DNA of 64,000 nt, from positions 1,407,431 to 1,471,430 of the forward strand of contig CP070719.1 of assembly GCA_020350725.1 (NCBI GenBank), given 5' to 3'. Position numbers and translations under genes: made by a program. The stretch comes from a bacterium. GTDB lineage: Bacteria > BMS3Abin14. Shown here piece by piece: positions 44,675 through 53,605 of the stretch (its first letter is position 1; every line of letters begins with the position of its first letter). Below the pieces are notes generated by a model. It was not told the DNA's origin. It was given only the letters and a program-made list of their open reading frames with translations, and did not search any database.

Positions 44675-45592
44675 CTATTTCAAGAAACCTTTGTTCTTGA
44701 GATAGCCCATGGCCACGTCCTTCGCGTTCAGTCCCTCCACCGCGATCTTCGCGTTGAGGGATTGCAGCGTCGTCAGGTCCAGGGACTCGAACACGGGCTT
44801 GAGAACCGTATCGATTTCCGGGTACCTCTCGAGAATCTCCCGGCGGACGATGGGGGCAGGTTCGTAGACCGGCTGGACTCCCAGGGTGTCCTCCAGGACC
44901 AGCAGACCCAGGGCGGCCAACTGACCGTCCGTCCCGTAGGCCATGGCGAAGTTCACACCGTTGACGCCGGTGGCCGCCGCCTTCTCCGTCTGGGCGGTGT
45001 TGCCCCCGGAGAGGGTCAGAAGCTGATCCTTTCTCAGTGTGAAGCCGTAGGCGCCCTGAAACGCGGGCAGCGCCGCGGCGCTGTTGACGAACTCCTCGGA
45101 TCCGGCCAGCTTGACCTTCCCTCCGTCGTTGACGAAACGGGCGAAGTCCTCCAGGGTGCTGATCCCGTTGGCGTCGGTGACGTCCTTTCGCCCCGCTATG
45201 GCCCAGGTGTTGTTGGCCGGCGCCGGCGTCAGCCAGACGACGTTGTTCTCCCTGAGATCCAGCTCCTTGACTTTCTCATACCCCTTTTCAGCGTCTTTCC
45301 AGAGAGGCGAGTCAGCCATGGAGAAGAAGAAAGCCCCGTTGCCGGTGTACTCCGGGTAGATATCGATCTGACCGGAGGAGATGGCCTTGCGCACCATGGG
45401 TGTGGGGCCGAATTCGGTCTTGTCCTCGGTAGGTATGCCTTTCGCCTCCAGCATGAGGATGATCATGTTGCCCAGCAGAGCTCCTTCGGTATCGATCTTG
45501 GAGGCTACCACCACCCTGTCCGCGGCGAGGACCGGAGCCACCGACCCCATGATCAGAGCAGCAACGGATATGAGTACCAGAATTCTCTTCAT
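44675..45592 (-). CDS. osmF: osmolyte-binding periplasmic protein (OsmF/YehZ-like)
   Basis: 305 residues with a signal peptide (about 1-23). The mature part begins VVVASKIDTEGALLGNMIILMLEAKGI and has SSGQIDIYPEYTGNGAFFF, typical of glycine-betaine/choline-binding OpuAC-type proteins. It is the first gene of the ABC operon. Quaternary amines are the likely ligands, but members of the YehZ branch bind them weakly, so the true substrate is open. Confidence 0.9.
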   Translation of the reverse strand: MKRILVLISVAALIMGSVAPVLAADRVVVASKIDTEGALLGNMIILMLEAKGIPTEDKTEFGPTPMVRKAISSGQIDIYPEYTGNGAFFFSMADSPLWKDAEKGYEKVKELDLRENNVVWLTPAPANNTWAIAGRKDVTDANGISTLEDFARFVNDGGKVKLAGSEEFVNSAAALPAFQGAYGFTLRKDQLLTLSGGNTAQTEKAAATGVNGVNFAMAYGTDGQLAALGLLVLEDTLGVQPVYEPAPIVRREILERYPEIDTVLKPVFESLDLTTLQSLNAKIAVEGLNAKDVAMGYLKNKGFLK

Positions 45593-45723
45593 TGTTACCC
45601 CCTCGAAAAAGTGATCTGTCCCGATCTTGAAAAGGATATGACTCTGTGACAGTCACGATGCGTCGGATTTAAGGAGAACGGGATTACTCCGTTAACCCCC
45701 CGGACCGATACATCCATACTCTA

Positions 45724-46329
45724 TCACATTCCCTCCAGGATCGATTTTTTCAGGGCCTTCAGACCGCTGTCGCCCAGCCTGTCCCCGAACCAGACGGCCA
45801 TCAGTGCACTGGCGAAATCACCGCCGGGGATGGTCGCCTTGACATCGCCCCTCAGCATCACAGTCGTTCCCTTGCCTGGTTCGTAGGAAAAGACGTACTC
45901 ATCACCCTTCACCGCCGGGCCGGAGAACAGCGATACGAACTGATCCATTCGCTTTTTCAGGTCAGCTGAAGCTGTCGGTGTGTTGCTGTCAAAACCCTCC
46001 CTCCAGGAATCCTGAAGCTTCTTGCCTTCCACTTCCTTGTAGACAAACTTCATCACCATGGCCTTGGCCTGATCGGAGCCGATGATCTGGGCGGGATCAG
46101 TTGAGGGCGCAACCATGTAGAGACCGGCGACATAGACTTTCACCTTGAGAAAAGTCTTGGTCCTCACCCCCATCCCCACCAGGGGAGCCTCCTGACCATC
46201 GATCAGCATGGTACCCTCAAGCGTCACTCCGGCCATTTCAGCAGCGAGAGCACCCGGCCCCGGCATCGGCGACAGCTGGATCGCCAGAAATAGGATCGCG
46301 AAGATGATAAAGGATGTGCGGATTTTCAT
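45724..46329 (-). CDS. exported chalcone-isomerase-like protein
   Basis: 201 residues with a signal peptide (about 1-30). The mature domain has the bacterial chalcone-isomerase-like fold signature: VTLEGTMLIDGQEAPLVGMGVRTKTFLKVKVYVAGLY, then a fatty-acid-binding-type C-terminal half ending FGDRLGDSGLKALKKSILEG. Bacterial members are not known to act on flavonoids and may bind fatty acids; the role is unknown. The start at 46329 has GGGAGGGG upstream. It sits 95 bases downstream of mazG on the same strand. Confidence 0.82.
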   Translation of the reverse strand: MKIRTSFIIFAILFLAIQLSPMPGPGALAAEMAGVTLEGTMLIDGQEAPLVGMGVRTKTFLKVKVYVAGLYMVAPSTDPAQIIGSDQAKAMVMKFVYKEVEGKKLQDSWREGFDSNTPTASADLKKRMDQFVSLFSGPAVKGDEYVFSYEPGKGTTVMLRGDVKATIPGGDFASALMAVWFGDRLGDSGLKALKKSILEGM

Positions 46330-46424
46330 GTTACCCCTCCCTAAAAAGTGAAGAGTTTCTGGTTCCCGGGGACTGGTCCAAAATTCAAAGTCCAACAGTA
46401 AAAGTCCCGCCCTTCGTCTCCGTC

Positions 46425-47213
46425 TCACTCCTTCGTCCGGTCTTTTCTCCTTTCCCCCTCCTTCGCCTGCTGCCAGAGCTCCTCCATCTCGTCGATGTCC
46501 ATCTCGCCGAGGGAACGGTTCAGCTGATGGGCCCGCTCCTCCATTGCCCGGAACCGCTTTCGGAACTTGCCGATGGACAATTCCAGCGCCTCCTCGGGAT
46601 GGATCTCGAGGAAACGGGCCAGATTGACCGCCATGAAGAGCAGGTCCCCGATCTCCTCGGCGACGGCTTCCCTGTCCTCCGCCTCCAGGGCGGCCCGGAT
46701 CTCGCCCATCTCCTCCTCGAGTTTGTCGAGCAGTTGGCCGGACTCCTCCCAGTCGAAGCCGAAGCCCACGGCTTTCTCCTGAAGCCTCAGGGCGCGGTGC
46801 AGGATGGGAGTTCCACTGTGGCGCTTCGATCTCCTTTTGCCTTCCTTCTCAGCCTTGATCCTCTCCCAGTTCTGGAGGGCGTCCTCCTCGTCGGCAGCGG
46901 GTTTCCCGCCGAAGACGTGAGGGTGGCGCCTGAGGAGTTTCTCGGAAATGGCCTGGACCACCCCGTCGAAGTCGAAACGCTCCTCCTCCCGGGCGATCTG
47001 ACAGTGAAAGACGATCTGGAGAAGGAGATCCCCCAGCTCCTCCTTCACCTCCCCGGCGTCCTCTCCGTCTATGGCGTCCACCAGCTCAAAGGCCTCCTCG
47101 ATGACATAGGGCTTCAGGGATCCATGGGTCTGTTTCCTGTCCCAGGGGCATCCAGCGGGACCTCTGAGCTGAGCCATGAGGTCAATAAGGCGATCGATGG
47201 GTTTTTCGGCCAT
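46425..47213 (-). CDS. mazG: nucleoside triphosphate pyrophosphohydrolase MazG
   Basis: 262 residues, matching the two-domain MazG length. Both halves carry the helical EExxE...ExxD metal motif: VIEEAFELVDAIDG with VKEELGDLLLQIVFH, and KLEEEMGEIRAALEAED with VAEEIGDLLFMAVNLARF. GGPAGCPWDRKQTH-type residues (RGPAGCPWDRKQTHGSL) are present. It cleans up aberrant or excess NTPs. The start at 47213 (MAEKPIDRLIDLM) is the family's N-terminus. The frame stays open upstream across a hydrophobic stretch that I judge non-coding. Confidence 0.93.
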   Translation of the reverse strand: MAEKPIDRLIDLMAQLRGPAGCPWDRKQTHGSLKPYVIEEAFELVDAIDGEDAGEVKEELGDLLLQIVFHCQIAREEERFDFDGVVQAISEKLLRRHPHVFGGKPAADEEDALQNWERIKAEKEGKRRSKRHSGTPILHRALRLQEKAVGFGFDWEESGQLLDKLEEEMGEIRAALEAEDREAVAEEIGDLLFMAVNLARFLEIHPEEALELSIGKFRKRFRAMEERAHQLNRSLGEMDIDEMEELWQQAKEGERRKDRTKE

Positions 47214-47325
47214 AATATTCGGGTAGCCTTCTGTCCGGATCGGGTGCACAGGCATCCAGGACAAAAACAGTATGCCAATGACGAGGATGGAAAACAACAG
47301 GCGATATCCCCGTCCTTTCTCCATC

Positions 47326-47355
47326 TTGGATTTAAGCAATAGGCGATGATATAAT
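47326..47355 (+). promoter_or_regulatory. sigma70-type promoter of the DsbA-peroxiredoxin gene
   Basis: TTGGAT (47326-47331) and a perfect TATAAT (47350-47355) are 18 bases apart, 79 bases before the ATG at 47435. No other promoter-like pair is seen in the gap from mazG. Confidence 0.55.
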
Positions 47356-47434
47356 TCACTCGAGGAACGAGTCGATAACAAAGACCCGGGATTTGCATGA
47401 ATTTCCGGCAAGTCTTCACAAAAGGGGGTAAATC

Positions 47435-48634
47435 ATGAGATCGAGACATCTCAGTTTCCTTGTCCTTTTCTGCTGCGCGGTCCTCCTGTCCTCTCCGCTG
47501 CCGGCAGCTGCTGAAAAGGTGGATTTCCAACCGGTTCGGACTCCTTCTATGGGGCCGGAAAACGCCAAGGTCACGGTGTACGAGATCGCGGACTTCATGT
47601 GACCATTCTGCAAGGAGGTCGGTCCGGCCTTCAAAAGGCTCAAGGAAGAGTACAGTGACAGGGTCAGGTTCGTCTATGTGCCCTACATGAGACAGTATTC
47701 GGGTTATTCGCGTGACACGGCTCTGGCATCCTATGCCGCCTGGGATCAGGGCAAATTCTGGGAGATGCACGACCTCCTCTATGAGAACGCCCCTGACCTC
47801 GAAAGGGAGGTGCTGGACAGCCTGGCCTTGAAGCTGGGGCTGGACATGGACAGATTCCGGAAAGCCATGGACGAGAAGGCCCATCTCGACGAACTCCAGG
47901 GCAATCTGGACAGGGTCCACGAGCTGGACATCTGGAGCACCCCGACGGTGATCATCAACGGGGTCATGATCAAGGGTGTTCAGCCCTACGAGCGCTACAG
48001 GGAACTCATCGAGGAAGCCCTGGCCTCCTCGAGCAGATCGGGGCCCCTCCACCGGATACAGGATGCAGCCCTGAGGATCCTGAGCCCTGCCGAGGTTTTC
48101 GCCGAAACGGGCGAATTCGGCCGCGGCCGGGTGCCGCTTTGGGTGCAGGCTCCCCGGCTGAAACCGGTCAACGATCTCAAGGTGGGCGATGCCGCTCCCG
48201 ACTTCACCCTGCCGAATGCTCAGGGGGGTGAGATCACACTGAGCGCATTCAAGGGGAGCAAGAATGTCCTCATCTCCTTCCTGCCGGCGGCCTTCACTCC
48301 TACCTGAAGCGGTCAGCTTTCCGCTTACGAGGAGCTCAAACCTCGTTTCGCGGAACTGAACACTCAGGTTCTGAGTGTGCTGGAAGACAACCTCCCGACG
48401 CTGCAGGCCTGGAGCCAGGGGTTGAACGCCTCCTTTCCCATCCTGAGTGATTTCTGGCCCCACGGTGAGGTCGCACTGCTCTACGATGTCCTCCGGTCCG
48501 AAGGGATCGCCGAGAGGGCCCTCTTCATCGTGGACAAGGAGGGGGTCATCCGCTTCATAGACATACACGACATCAACGAGGACCCGGGCATGAACGCCAT
48601 TCTCAAAACCCTGGAGGAGATCGAGGGAAAGTGA
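47435..48634 (+). CDS. exported DsbA-like/peroxiredoxin fusion with two in-frame UGA (probable Sec56 and Sec291)
   Basis: One frame of 399 residues carries TGA at 47600 and 48305. The start ATG 47435 follows AAAGGGGGT and gives a signal peptide (about 1-26). Domain 1 (about 38-190) is DsbA-like: IADFM-U-PFCKEVG in place of CPFC, and the cis-Pro segment WSTPTVIINGV. Domain 2 (about 245-399) is an AhpC/TSA peroxiredoxin: VGDAAPDFTLPNAQGG and AAFTPT-U-SGQLSAYEEL, with U at the peroxidatic Cys, then RALFIVDKEGVIRFI. The only mature cysteine is the one in U-P-F-C, so that motif could reduce or resolve the peroxidatic selenium within the same chain. No stop-and-restart signals surround either UGA. 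A terminator follows. Confidence 0.9.
47600..47632 (+). promoter_or_regulatory. bacterial SECIS element, first UGA
   Basis: After UGA 47600-47602, GGAGGTC (47614-47620) pairs with GGCCTTC (47626-47632) over 7 bp, including G-U pairs. The loop is GGTCC, whose first G is about 18 bases from the UGA. It fits the bacterial SECIS pattern. Confidence 0.65.
48305..48336 (+). promoter_or_regulatory. candidate bacterial SECIS element, second UGA
   Basis: After UGA 48305-48307 a weaker hairpin is possible: AGC..TCC (48315-48322) with GGAGCT (48331-48336) and an 8-base loop starting with G about 15 bases from the UGA. A competing stem AGCGG/CCGCT (48308-48325) lies closer to the UGA. This is less convincing than the first element. 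Confidence 0.4.
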
Positions 48635-48670
48635 GGGTCTCAGCTCGAGACCCGGTTACGTAAGCCGTCG

Positions 48671-48706
48671 ACGGCCCACCGGTTCCGGGGGAAAGGTGGG
48701 CCGTTT
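48671..48706 (+). terminator. terminator after the DsbA-peroxiredoxin gene
   Basis: ACGGCCCACC (48671-48680) pairs perfectly with GGTGGGCCGT (48695-48704), followed by a short T-rich tail (TTTGT). It has a strong stem but a weak T-run. Confidence 0.65.
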
Positions 48707-48844
48707 GTGCGGCGATCGCAGGTAGGACGGTACTTGAAAGCACTATGTTGATTCTGGTATATTCAGGATGTTTCCCCGGGTAGCCCAACGTCCTACTGTG
48801 CTTGTACCTATCGGAGGGGAAGAGGACTCCTAGGAGGAGAGAGT

Positions 48845-49294
48845 TTGACAGGAGAGAACGACAGGGAAAAGGGCTTCAAGGTCGAGGACAGGAGGACCTC
48901 CCGGACGGCTGAGGAGAAGAAAGAACCTGCCGGGATCGGGGAGGAGGGTGCCCCGGACGGTGGAGAAACGGTCGACAGGGCGGAGGCCGATCCGTCGGGA
49001 AAGGAAGAATCAAAAGCCCATACCGCACCGACAGAGGGTATGCCGCCCATAGATTTTTCCACCTTTGTCTTCTCCCTCTTTCACTCGGCCTTGATCCAGC
49101 TCGGGGCGATGGAAGATCCGGCGAGCGGCGGTGAGGCGAAAAACCTCGATGCTGCCAAGCAGACCATCGACATCCTCAATGTCATTCAGGAGAAAACGGA
49201 GGGAAACCTGACGGACGAAGAGCAAAAATTCCTGGAGAGTGCTACCGCCGAACTGAAGTGGAAATTCCTGAATGCAGTCAAGGAAAAAGGGTAA
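48845..49294 (+). CDS. DUF1844 protein
   Basis: 149 residues. The first about 65 are charged and low-complexity. The rest is the DUF1844 helical domain: IDFSTFVFSLFHSALIQLGAMEDP, NLDAAKQTIDILNVIQEKTEGNLTDEEQ, then LKWKFLNAV. The family is widespread in Deltaproteobacteria with no known function. The TTG start at 48845 has AGGAGGAGAG upstream. It overlaps the next gene by 23 bases. Confidence 0.85.
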   Translation: MTGENDREKGFKVEDRRTSRTAEEKKEPAGIGEEGAPDGGETVDRAEADPSGKEESKAHTAPTEGMPPIDFSTFVFSLFHSALIQLGAMEDPASGGEAKNLDAAKQTIDILNVIQEKTEGNLTDEEQKFLESATAELKWKFLNAVKEKG

Positions 49295-51266
49295 GACGCC
49301 CGTTTTGAGATCGGTCACAATCTACCTGGGCCTCTCTCTCCTTCTCGTCACTTCTCTGTGCCATCCTCTGTGGGCGCTCGAGGTAAGCGAACTTACAGTG
49401 GATTTTCCTCTGGCCGACGTTTTCAGCATCCAGCAAGATACCCTGGGAGATTCCGGTGGAGAGGGTCAACAGCCGGGCCTCTCAGCTTCCTGGAAGGCGG
49501 CATGGGAAGATGACTGGTTCGCCTATCGTCAGAGGGTCGTCAGGGGAGATCTGGCCGGTGCCAAAAAGAGCCTCGATCGAATCAACCAATACCGCCTGAC
49601 GAACGGGATCCCCAATCTCTATCTCCCTGCTGCCGCCCTCCTGATGGAGGCATCGGTTGCAAGGGAACAGTCGCGCTACAAGGACGCTCTGGACATCATC
49701 GATGCGGCCGAGGAACTGGCTCCGGATGATCCGGCTCCCCACTTCCTTCGTGCCAGAACAAGATGGAGCCAGAATCAGCTGCGGGCTCTCGGTTCCCTGG
49801 ACGCCTTCTTTCAGGGCTGTATCGCCTTTGCAAAAGATTTCCGGTCCATCTTCCCGTGGTCCCTGGGATTGGCCCTCTGGATCTTCTTCGGCACCCTGGC
49901 GGCTTCGGTGATCACCATCCTCCTGGTTGCCGTGCAGGTCTACCCCAGGCTCTGCCACGACCTGTCCCACTTCATCAAGCTTCCCAACTGGGCGTGGAAT
50001 CTGGTCATGGCCGCGGCTCTGGGTATCCTCCTGATAGTCGGCATGCCCTTCATGGTCTGGATCATCCTCATCGCCCTTGTCATGGCGATGCACCTCAATT
50101 CCAGAGAGAGGGTTCTGATCGCCCTTGCGGTATTTCTGATGATCTGCCTTCCTCTCATCATGCAGGTCCTGACCATCAGCGACGGCTTCTATTCAGGCAA
50201 TACCGGCCTGACCCTCTTTTCAGCGGAGAGAGGAGGTGAGGGGGCTCGGGTCCTCGATGAGCTCCACAGTCTGAGGGTGAGGGATCAGAGCGATCCCAGG
50301 GTCCTTTCGACCTTCGCGCTCGTCCTCAAGAGAAGCGGAAGAACGAGGGAAGCCGAGTCACTTCTGCGGGAGGCGATGGAGATCTCCCCCGAATCCCCCC
50401 GGATAATCAACAACCTCGCCAATATCCTGTTTGCCACCGGGAGGGTGGAACAGGCCATCGATCACTTCAGACGGGCCCTGAGATACAGCGATGATCCCAT
50501 AATCCATTACAATCTCAGTCAGGCCCTGAGGGAGAATCTTCAACTGGAGGAGGGGGAGAGGGAATTCCTCATCGCCCAGGAAAAGGTCCCCGACCTCACC
50601 GGTTCTCTCGCCTCCGAACGGGCAGAGGGTGGCAGGAGGATCACGGTCGATCTTTTCGGGTCCCTCACCGAGTACCTGTCGAGCGGCCTCAGGATAGACG
50701 AGGCCGGAAAAGCGTGGCGTGAGAACCTCTGGGACGGAATTGTTCCCAAAGTGCCCTACCGGTTCGGATGGCTGATCTTTCCCGTATCCTCACTCCTTCT
50801 CGTCGCCGTCTGGCCGATGGGAGACAAGATCTCCACCGCCGAACGCTGTCGCCAGTGCAACAGGCTCCATTGCAGCAAGTGCAGCGAGGCGAGCCAGGAG
50901 GTTCTCTGTGCCCAGTGCAGGCATATCTTCCATATCAGGACCGGGATCGACCCCACCAGCCGGGTCAAGAAGATGATGCATATCATGCGCTTCAAGAAAC
51001 GGCGGGCACTGCTGACGCGCCTGGCCACCCTCATGCTGCCGGGAACCGGCCACGTGCTGCTCAACTCCGGCTGGCGGTCGCTGATTATGATCGCCCTTAC
51101 CATGTTCTTCTGGGCCAAGTGGGTGCTCTGGCATGGACTGCTGAGAAACACGACCATGCTCGAGATCCAGGCCGGATCCGGGGCCAAGATCTGGTTCTTC
51201 GTCCTCTTTGGCGCATATTACCTTTTCGTTCTCCGCAGCGTGGGGAAAAGACTGGAGGAGGTCTAG
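49272..51266 (+). CDS. membrane TPR protein with cysteine-rich zinc-like motif
   Basis: 664 residues: a signal or anchor segment (about 15-35), a helical repeat region, then several membrane helices (about 195-300). TPR repeats (about 320-430, e.g. PRIINNLANILFATGRVEQAIDHFRRAL) follow, then another membrane helix. Next comes CRQCNRLHCSKCSEASQEVLCAQC, a treble-clef-like set of cysteine pairs at about 525-550, and two more helices at the C-terminus. Proteins of this layout occur in Geobacter-like genomes next to DUF4388 proteins; no function is known. It overlaps the DUF1844 gene and is 2 bases from the DUF4388 gene. Confidence 0.75.
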   Translation: MQSRKKGKTPVLRSVTIYLGLSLLLVTSLCHPLWALEVSELTVDFPLADVFSIQQDTLGDSGGEGQQPGLSASWKAAWEDDWFAYRQRVVRGDLAGAKKSLDRINQYRLTNGIPNLYLPAAALLMEASVAREQSRYKDALDIIDAAEELAPDDPAPHFLRARTRWSQNQLRALGSLDAFFQGCIAFAKDFRSIFPWSLGLALWIFFGTLAASVITILLVAVQVYPRLCHDLSHFIKLPNWAWNLVMAAALGILLIVGMPFMVWIILIALVMAMHLNSRERVLIALAVFLMICLPLIMQVLTISDGFYSGNTGLTLFSAERGGEGARVLDELHSLRVRDQSDPRVLSTFALVLKRSGRTREAESLLREAMEISPESPRIINNLANILFATGRVEQAIDHFRRALRYSDDPIIHYNLSQALRENLQLEEGEREFLIAQEKVPDLTGSLASERAEGGRRITVDLFGSLTEYLSSGLRIDEAGKAWRENLWDGIVPKVPYRFGWLIFPVSSLLLVAVWPMGDKISTAERCRQCNRLHCSKCSEASQEVLCAQCRHIFHIRTGIDPTSRVKKMMHIMRFKKRRALLTRLATLMLPGTGHVLLNSGWRSLIMIALTMFFWAKWVLWHGLLRNTTMLEIQAGSGAKIWFFVLFGAYYLFVLRSVGKRLEEV

Positions 51267-51268
51267 AG

Positions 51269-52480
51269 GTGGCCCTGAAAGGAACCCTCAAGGATTTCGG
51301 TCTTTCGGATATCTTCCAGCTGATCGCGCACCAGGGGAAGACCGGTGTCCTCCATCTGGAGGACAAGGGCAAACTGGTGTCCGTTACCTTCGAGGGTGGT
51401 AAGGTCGTCTACGCTGAATCGGGCTCCGCGAAGACGCTGGAAAAGGAACTGCTCGGGGACATCCTGGTAAAATCGGGCCTGATGAGCAAAATGGAACTCG
51501 AGGAGACCCTGGAAGAGCAGAAGCGCACCATGAAGAAGCTCGGGGTCATTATCCAGGAGAAGAACTATCTCACCCCGGATACCTTCAGAACGGTTCTGGA
51601 GTTCCAGGTGCGTGAGACACTGTTCAAGATCTTTCAGTGGACCAGCGGCAGTTATCGTTTCGAGGCGGGAAGGGTGTCCTACGACAAGCAGTTCGTCAGG
51701 CCCCTGTCCGCGGAGTACGTTCTCATGGAAGCGGCCAGGATCATCGATGAATGGCCGGGAGTCAGGATCAAGATCCCCTCCGTGGAGATGGTATTCGCTC
51801 GCGTTCCGGATGCCAACGATAAGATCCTGAGGAGGTCTCAGCTTGCCGAGGCCGGAGATGAGATCGATGACAAGCTGGATTTTCTGGGAGGCGGTGAGGG
51901 CGCCAAACCCAAATCCTACGACGGCGACAAGACCATTCTCACTCCTAGCCAGGAGCGGATCTACGATCTGCTGGATGGGCACCTGACCGTCAAAGACCTG
52001 GCCTACCGTTCCCTGCTGGGGGATTTTGAGACCGCCAAGACCCTCGTGGACCTGCTCGGCTTCGGGCTGATCAAGCCGGTAAAGGTTCCCGCCTCCCTGC
52101 CGAAAGCAGTGGAAAAGGCAAGGGAACCTCTGCGAAGCAGGCGTCTCATGGCGGTTGCCGGAGGGGCGCTTGTGGTGGTGGCCGTCCTTATGGCGGGTTT
52201 TTATGCCTTCAGCCTCTACGGAACCCGCTTTCTCGTCCTGCCGCAGATGACCTCGGAAAAGGCCCTCAAGGTGAAACAATCCGTGGCCCAGGTCCAGAAA
52301 AAAAGGCTGGCGCTGGCTATTGAGATCTTCCGGCTCGAGCGGGGCGCCTATCCGGCGGCCGTCGAGGACCTGGTCCTGAATGAATATGTGCTGCCATCGG
52401 ACATCACCTATCCCTTTTCCTCGCCCTACCGGATCGAGAGGACGCAGAAGGGACCGGTTCTGGTCAACCCTGAGGAATGA
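51269..52480 (+). CDS. DUF4388 (PATAN-like) protein with C-terminal membrane anchor
   Basis: 403 residues. The N-terminal DUF4388 domain reads LKGTLKDFGLSDIFQLIAHQGKTGVLHLED, with GKVVYAESG. This domain is found in regulatory proteins of Deltaproteobacteria and cyanobacteria. A second winged-helix-like part (LTPSQERIYDLLDGHLTVKDLAYRS) and a membrane helix (about 291-313) follow, then a short outer domain (IEIFRLERGAYPAAVEDLVLNEYV) that resembles type II secretion pseudopilin tails. The GTG start at 51269 lies right after the TPR gene stop, so the two are coupled. Confidence 0.8.
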   Translation: MALKGTLKDFGLSDIFQLIAHQGKTGVLHLEDKGKLVSVTFEGGKVVYAESGSAKTLEKELLGDILVKSGLMSKMELEETLEEQKRTMKKLGVIIQEKNYLTPDTFRTVLEFQVRETLFKIFQWTSGSYRFEAGRVSYDKQFVRPLSAEYVLMEAARIIDEWPGVRIKIPSVEMVFARVPDANDKILRRSQLAEAGDEIDDKLDFLGGGEGAKPKSYDGDKTILTPSQERIYDLLDGHLTVKDLAYRSLLGDFETAKTLVDLLGFGLIKPVKVPASLPKAVEKAREPLRSRRLMAVAGGALVVVAVLMAGFYAFSLYGTRFLVLPQMTSEKALKVKQSVAQVQKKRLALAIEIFRLERGAYPAAVEDLVLNEYVLPSDITYPFSSPYRIERTQKGPVLVNPEE

Positions 52481-52659
52481 GGCGTGACAGGATTCTATGA
52501 TAGACCTCCCGCCGGGCCCGGGGACACAAGCCTGTATCCGTCGTTGACACAGCGTCTGCGGTATGATTTCAATCCACTGTGGTGGACCGGAGGGGTGCTG
52601 TGATCCCACGTTTTGAAGTTGTCGCCGTTGCGGTGACAGTTGGGGGTTATTGTTAGAAC

Positions 52660-53604
52660 ATGAAAAAAGCCATGAGAATCGAAAACGAGCACCAGGCCAG
52701 GATGCTGTCCGGGGAGATGGACCGCAACCTCAAGACCATCGAAAAAATCACGGGGGTCAGGATCGGTATAAGGGGTGAGAACATCTTTCTTGACGGCCCG
52801 GGGGAGCAGGTGGACAGCGTGGGGAAAGTGATCGCCGATATTCTCGACAACGCCGCTGAGGGGATTCCCCTGTCCGCCGCTGAAATAGAAAATCTCTTCC
52901 GCCAGATGGCTAACGGCAGACAGGTGACGGTTTCGGATCTGCTTACCAACGCGGTCATTATATCGCCCAGGAAGTCCATCGTTCCAAAGAGCCGAAATCA
53001 AAAGACATACCTTGAACGGATCGGCCAGGACGATATCGTCTTCGGAATCGGGCCGGCCGGCACGGGGAAAACCTACCTTGCCATGGCCGCCGCTGTGCGC
53101 TCCCTTGTGCACAAAGAGGTCGCGCGGATCATCCTGGCCAGGCCCGCTGTCGAGGCGGGAGAGAAGCTGGGTTTTCTTCCCGGGGACCTCTACGAAAAGG
53201 TCAACCCCTACCTGAGACCCCTCTATGATGCCATGTTCGAGATGCTCAGCTCGGAAAAGGCCCTCAAGCTCATTGAGAGGGGGGTTATCGAGATCGCGCC
53301 CCTGGCCTTCATGAGGGGCAGGACGCTCAACGACTCCTTCGTCATTCTCGATGAGGCCCAGAACACCACGGCCGAACAGATGAAGATGTTCCTCACCCGG
53401 CTCGGATTCGATTCCAAGGCGGTGATAACAGGTGATATCACCCAGATCGACCTCCCGGAAAAAATACCTTCCGGGCTCGTCCAGGTGATGGATATTCTCA
53501 GCGGCATCGACGGGATCAGCTTCGTTCATTTCGATGAGGGCGATGTGGTGCGTCACCCATTGGTCCAGAAGATCATCAGGGCATACGAGAAGAGGGGGAT
53601 CTGA
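52660..53604 (+). CDS. ybeZ: PhoH-like ATPase (YbeZ)
   Basis: 314 residues. A small N-terminal KH-like domain is followed by the PhoH P-loop domain: GIGPAGTGKTYLAMAAAV (Walker A) and DSFVILDEAQNTTAEQMKMFLTRLG (Walker B). YbeZ is a partner of the endonuclease YbeY in rRNA processing; ybeY is two genes downstream here, which supports that role. The gap upstream (180 bases) has a TTGACA at about 52541, but no well-spaced -10 is seen. Confidence 0.93.
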   Translation: MKKAMRIENEHQARMLSGEMDRNLKTIEKITGVRIGIRGENIFLDGPGEQVDSVGKVIADILDNAAEGIPLSAAEIENLFRQMANGRQVTVSDLLTNAVIISPRKSIVPKSRNQKTYLERIGQDDIVFGIGPAGTGKTYLAMAAAVRSLVHKEVARIILARPAVEAGEKLGFLPGDLYEKVNPYLRPLYDAMFEMLSSEKALKLIERGVIEIAPLAFMRGRTLNDSFVILDEAQNTTAEQMKMFLTRLGFDSKAVITGDITQIDLPEKIPSGLVQVMDILSGIDGISFVHFDEGDVVRHPLVQKIIRAYEKRGI

Positions 53605-53605
53605 A

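Noticed and set aside
47678-48307. A separate 209-codon gene starting at 47678 inside the DsbA-peroxiredoxin gene
   Set aside because: It lacks the N-terminal strand and active site of the DsbA fold and has no ribosome-binding site. It is the middle part of the longer frame between the two UGAs.
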